The notes below the pieces were generated by a model, which was not told the DNA's origin, searched no databases, and saw nothing but the letters and a program-made list of their open reading frames with translations. Both the position numbers and the translations under genes were made by a program. Of a DNA stretch of 64,000 bases, positions 61,574-64,000 are shown in pieces. Where the stretch lies: the NCBI RefSeq assembly GCF_001280085.1, contig NZ_LGED01000204.1:1-64000 (forward strand), read 5' to 3'. Source of the stretch: Saccharothrix sp. NRRL B-16348 (GTDB taxonomy: Bacteria > Actinomycetota > Actinomycetes > Mycobacteriales > Pseudonocardiaceae). Each line of letters starts with the position of its first letter. Positions within the stretch are counted from its first letter, which is position 1.

Positions 61574-62896
61574 TCAGACGCGGGCGCGGCGGCGCAGGCC
61601 AAGGCGGTACGTCGGCAGCTTCACGCCACCCCGACGGGCCAGCACGATCCCGCCGACCACGGCCGCCAGGATCGACACCACGCCGCCGACGACCAGCGGC
61701 GACCGCGCGGTGAAGTGCTCGGCCAGCCAGCCCATCACGGGCCCGCCCACCGGGTTGCCGCCCAGGAACACCAGCATGTACAGGCCCATGACCCGGCCGC
61801 GCATCGCGGGCGACACGCCCAGCTGCACGGTCGCGTTGGCGGTCGTCGTGAACGTCATCATGGCGATGCCGACGGGGATCAGCGCCAGCCCGGACAGCCA
61901 CATCGTGGGCATCAGCCCGACCACGACCTCCAGCACGCCGAACGCCAGCGCGCCCAGGATCAGCAGCCTGAGCCGGGGCTTGCCGCGGGCGCTGCGCCGG
62001 GCCGCCAACGTCGCCCCGGCCAGCGTGCCGACCGCGAGCAGCGTGGACAGCAGGCCGTAGGCGGACGCGTCGCCGCCGAACGTGTTGCGCGCCAGCACGG
62101 CCAGCGTGACGTAGAAGTTCAGCCCGAACGTGCTGATGAAGAACACCAGGCACAGCAGGATCACCAGGTCGGGGCGCTTGCGCACGTACCGCAGCCCTTC
62201 CCGCAGCTGGCCCTTCTCCCGCGGCACGGGGTCGCCGCGGTGCAGTTCGGCGGCGCGCATCAGCAGCAGCCCGCCGAGCACGCCGAGGAAGCTGATCGCG
62301 TTGATGAGGAACACCCAGCCCGTGCCCACGAAGATGATCATCACGCCGGCGACGGCCGGTCCGACCATCCGGGCCAGGTTGAACGTCATCGCGTTCAACG
62401 CCACCGCGTTGGTGAGCTGGTCGCGGCCGACCATCTCGACCACGAAGCTCTGCCGCACGGGTGTCTCGACCGCGGACACCGCGCCGAGCAGCAGGCACAG
62501 CAGGTAGACGTGCCACAGCTCGACCACGCCGGTGACGTCGAGCAGGCCCAGGGTCAGCGCGCAGAGCCCGAGACCGGTCTCCAGGACGAGCAGCAGCTTG
62601 CGCTTGTCCATCCGGTCCGCGAGCACGCCCGCCCACAGCGACAGGAACAACGTGGGCGCGAACTGGAGTGCCGCGGCGATGCCGAGGGCGACCGGTGAGC
62701 CGTCGGACAGCTCCAGCACCAGCCAGTCCTGCGCGACGCGCTGCATCCACAGCCCGACGAGCGAGACGACCTGGCCGGAGGCGTAAAGGCGGTAGTTGCG
62801 CACGCGGAGCGAGCCGAACATGCGCTTGCGCGGCGGTGGTGCGGCTGGGTTGCGTTCGACCTGGTCCGTCTCTGCCCCACCCGCGTACGCCGGCAC
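61574..62896 (-). CDS. MFS transporter
   Basis: 440 residues, 12 membrane helices. Motif A VLADRMDKRKLLLVLETGLGLCALTLGLL between helices 2 and 3, and RNYRLYASGQVVSLVGLWMQRVAQDWLVL at the N-terminus place it in the MFS_3 (EntS-like) group. GTG 62896 begins just after the MarR stop. Similar gene neighbours the MarR gene in M. tuberculosis as Rv0876c near Rv0880 (recollection). The MarR regulator upstream likely controls it. Confidence 0.88.
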   Translation of the reverse strand: MPAYAGGAETDQVERNPAAPPPRKRMFGSLRVRNYRLYASGQVVSLVGLWMQRVAQDWLVLELSDGSPVALGIAAALQFAPTLFLSLWAGVLADRMDKRKLLLVLETGLGLCALTLGLLDVTGVVELWHVYLLCLLLGAVSAVETPVRQSFVVEMVGRDQLTNAVALNAMTFNLARMVGPAVAGVMIIFVGTGWVFLINAISFLGVLGGLLLMRAAELHRGDPVPREKGQLREGLRYVRKRPDLVILLCLVFFISTFGLNFYVTLAVLARNTFGGDASAYGLLSTLLAVGTLAGATLAARRSARGKPRLRLLILGALAFGVLEVVVGLMPTMWLSGLALIPVGIAMMTFTTTANATVQLGVSPAMRGRVMGLYMLVFLGGNPVGGPVMGWLAEHFTARSPLVVGGVVSILAAVVGGIVLARRGGVKLPTYRLGLRRRARV

Positions 62897-62900
62897 CTCG

Positions 62901-63332
62901 TTACTGCCCCGCCATCCTGTCGATGATCTCGGCGGCACGCGACAGCGTGCCCCGCTCCTCCGGTGTCAGCTCGGCCAACCGCTTGTCCAGCCAGGCTTCC
63001 CGCGCGGACACCTCTTCGTGGATGTAGTTCAGCCCCGCCTCGCTCAGCTCCACGATGGCCTGCCGGCCGTCGGTGGGGTGGGGGCGGCGCGTCGCGAACC
63101 CGAACTCCTCCAGGGCGGCTATCACCCTGGTCATCGACGGTGGCTGGACGCCTTCCTTGGCGGCCAGCTCGCCCGGCGTCAGGGGTCCGCACTTGTGCAG
63201 CGTCGACAGCGCGGACACCTGGGTGAGCGAGATCGTGGAGTTCACCCGCTGCGCGCGGAGCCTGCGGTTGAGCCGGACGACGGCCAGTCGCAGCCGACTC
63301 GCCAGTCCCGCTTCAGCCTCGGTCTCCACCAC
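62901..63332 (-). CDS. MarR-family regulator
   Basis: 143 residues from GTG 63332 (VVETEAEAGLASRLRLAVVRLNRRL). Winged helix with ISLTQVSALSTLHKCGPLTPGELAAKEGVQPPSMTRVIAALEEFGFATRRPHPTDGRQAIVELSEAG (residues about 36-100). It is Rv0880-like and of the same length by recollection. GTG 63332 is supported by TATGCT six bases upstream (leaderless); ATG 63365 is the alternative. Precedes the MFS gene on the same strand by four bases. Confidence 0.87.
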   Translation of the reverse strand: MVETEAEAGLASRLRLAVVRLNRRLRAQRVNSTISLTQVSALSTLHKCGPLTPGELAAKEGVQPPSMTRVIAALEEFGFATRRPHPTDGRQAIVELSEAGLNYIHEEVSAREAWLDKRLAELTPEERGTLSRAAEIIDRMAGQ

Positions 63333-63338
63333 GTAGTT

Positions 63339-63344
63339 AGCATA
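63339..63344 (-). promoter_or_regulatory. -10 box for leaderless marR transcript
   Basis: TATGCT on the minus strand ends six bases before GTG 63332. This fits the leaderless pattern common in this window and supports the shorter MarR start. Confidence 0.4.
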
Positions 63345-63382
63345 CCTCACGATCTCGCCGCCCATCGTGTGAAATCGCCCAT

Positions 63383-64000
63383 TCAGCCGGCGAGAGCGGC
63401 CTGGATGGGGCCGATCGCGAAGTAGACGACGAAGGCCGCCGCCACGATCCACATGAGCGGGTGCACGCTGCGCGCACGCCCGGTGAGCGCCCGCAGCACC
63501 ACGTAGCTGACGAAGCCCGCGCCGATGCCGTTCGCGATCGAGTACGTGAACGGCATGATCACGATGGTGAGGAACGCGGGCAGGCCGACGGAGAAGTCCG
63601 CGAAGTCGATCTCCTTGATCTGCATGATCATCAGCGCGCCGACGACGACCAGCGCGGGCGCCGCCGCCTCGATCGGCACCACCGCGTACAGCGGGGTGAG
63701 GAACATGGCGGCGAGGAACAGCAGCCCGGTGACGATGTTCGCCAGGCCGGTCCGCGCGCCCTCCGCGATGCCGGACGCCGACTCGATGTAGACGGTGTTG
63801 GACGACGCGGACGCCGCACCGCCCGCGACCGCGCCGACGCCGTCCACGAACAACGCCTTCGACACGCCCGGCAGCTGGCCGTCCTTGCCGATGAGCCCGG
63901 CTTCCTTGCCCAGGCCGGTCATCGTGCCGACGGTGTCGAAGAAGTCCGTGAGCACGAGCGTGAACACCAGCAGCGCCGCGGTCAGCGCGGGCACCCGCGT
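63383..64000 (-). CDS. NCS2-family purine permease (5-prime end beyond window)
   Basis: 206 codons of a longer gene; the N-terminal part lies past position 64000. Visible C-terminal half has several helices and TDFFDTVGTMTGLGKEAGL, the AzgA/PbuG signature, then GVGAVAGGAASASSNTVYIESASGIAEGARTGLANIVTGLLFL. Family members import adenine, hypoxanthine or guanine with protons. Followed by the MarR gene 18 bases downstream. Confidence 0.88.
   Translation of the reverse strand, partial: TRVPALTAALLVFTLVLTDFFDTVGTMTGLGKEAGLIGKDGQLPGVSKALFVDGVGAVAGGAASASSNTVYIESASGIAEGARTGLANIVTGLLFLAAMFLTPLYAVVPIEAAAPALVVVGALMIMQIKEIDFADFSVGLPAFLTIVIMPFTYSIANGIGAGFVSYVVLRALTGRARSVHPLMWIVAAAFVVYFAIGPIQAALAG

Overview
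The window is very G+C-rich actinobacterial chromosome, with abundant GTG starts, third positions almost always G or C, and many genes overlapping by 1-4 bases. The gene content points to the Pseudonocardiaceae (a Saccharothrix/Actinosynnema/Lentzea-like organism): type VII secretion substrates of the EspC/WXG kind, a helix-turn-helix/DUF397 pair, an alkyl-DHAP-synthase-like oxidase beside GlpD, and a SepH-SerC-CitA-TrmH-MarR-MFS block resembling, from memory, the Rv0876c-Rv0889c region of Mycobacterium tuberculosis. This taxonomic call is inference. No rRNA, tRNA, CRISPR array, transposase or prophage gene was seen.

Layout. 1-3400: edge of a repeated hairpin element, a DUF4232 lipoprotein, an alpha/beta-hydrolase-fold protein lacking its catalytic serine, a small secreted protein and an unknown protein. 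3544-7243: a tight five-promoter-less run of four genes coding two small helical proteins, a 922-residue FtsK/EccC-like ATPase and a third helical protein; it is the best candidate for an undescribed machine. 7240-15020: two acetyltransferases, an oxidoreductase, an amidohydrolase and an alkyl-DHAP-synthase-like/TetR/GlpD cluster. 15017-15222: a 22-bp repeat array and a terminator. 15234-17685 (minus): YbaB-like, EspC-like and WXG-type proteins. 17881-25338: XRE regulator, ABC exporter with PadR regulator, citrate synthase, sugar kinase, TetR and acyl-CoA dehydrogenase. 25339-25530: a symmetrical palindrome built from the same 22-bp repeats.

25529-40959: amidohydrolase, aldose epimerase, TetR plus lactonase-like hydrolase, HEAT-repeat protein, amino-acid permease, XRE/DUF397 pair, quinone oxidoreductase, MFS exporter, two-component system with a DUF2079 membrane protein, and PdxH. 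41008-46081: urease ureABCFG and ureD on the minus strand, interrupted by a DUF4232 gene on the plus strand. 46267-49866: CitA-type citrate synthase, SerC and SepH. 49883-50030: a second, complete copy of the hairpin element whose edge opens the window, in inverted orientation. 50122-64000: small membrane proteins, a heterodimeric ABC exporter with one degenerate ATP site, DUF2537 and TrmH-family proteins, a glutamate-cysteine-ligase-like enzyme, an ABC-F ATPase, a FetB-like permease ending in an iron-box sequence, MFS and MarR genes, and a purine-type permease cut by the window end.

The main novel signals are two intergenic repeat families. The first is an ordered C-B-B-A array of 22-bp units placed exactly between stop codons of convergent genes. 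The second is a palindromic element of about 112 bp present in two inverted copies about 49.9 kb apart. Many genes also show a TANNNT box 6-8 bases before the start codon, as expected for leaderless transcripts.
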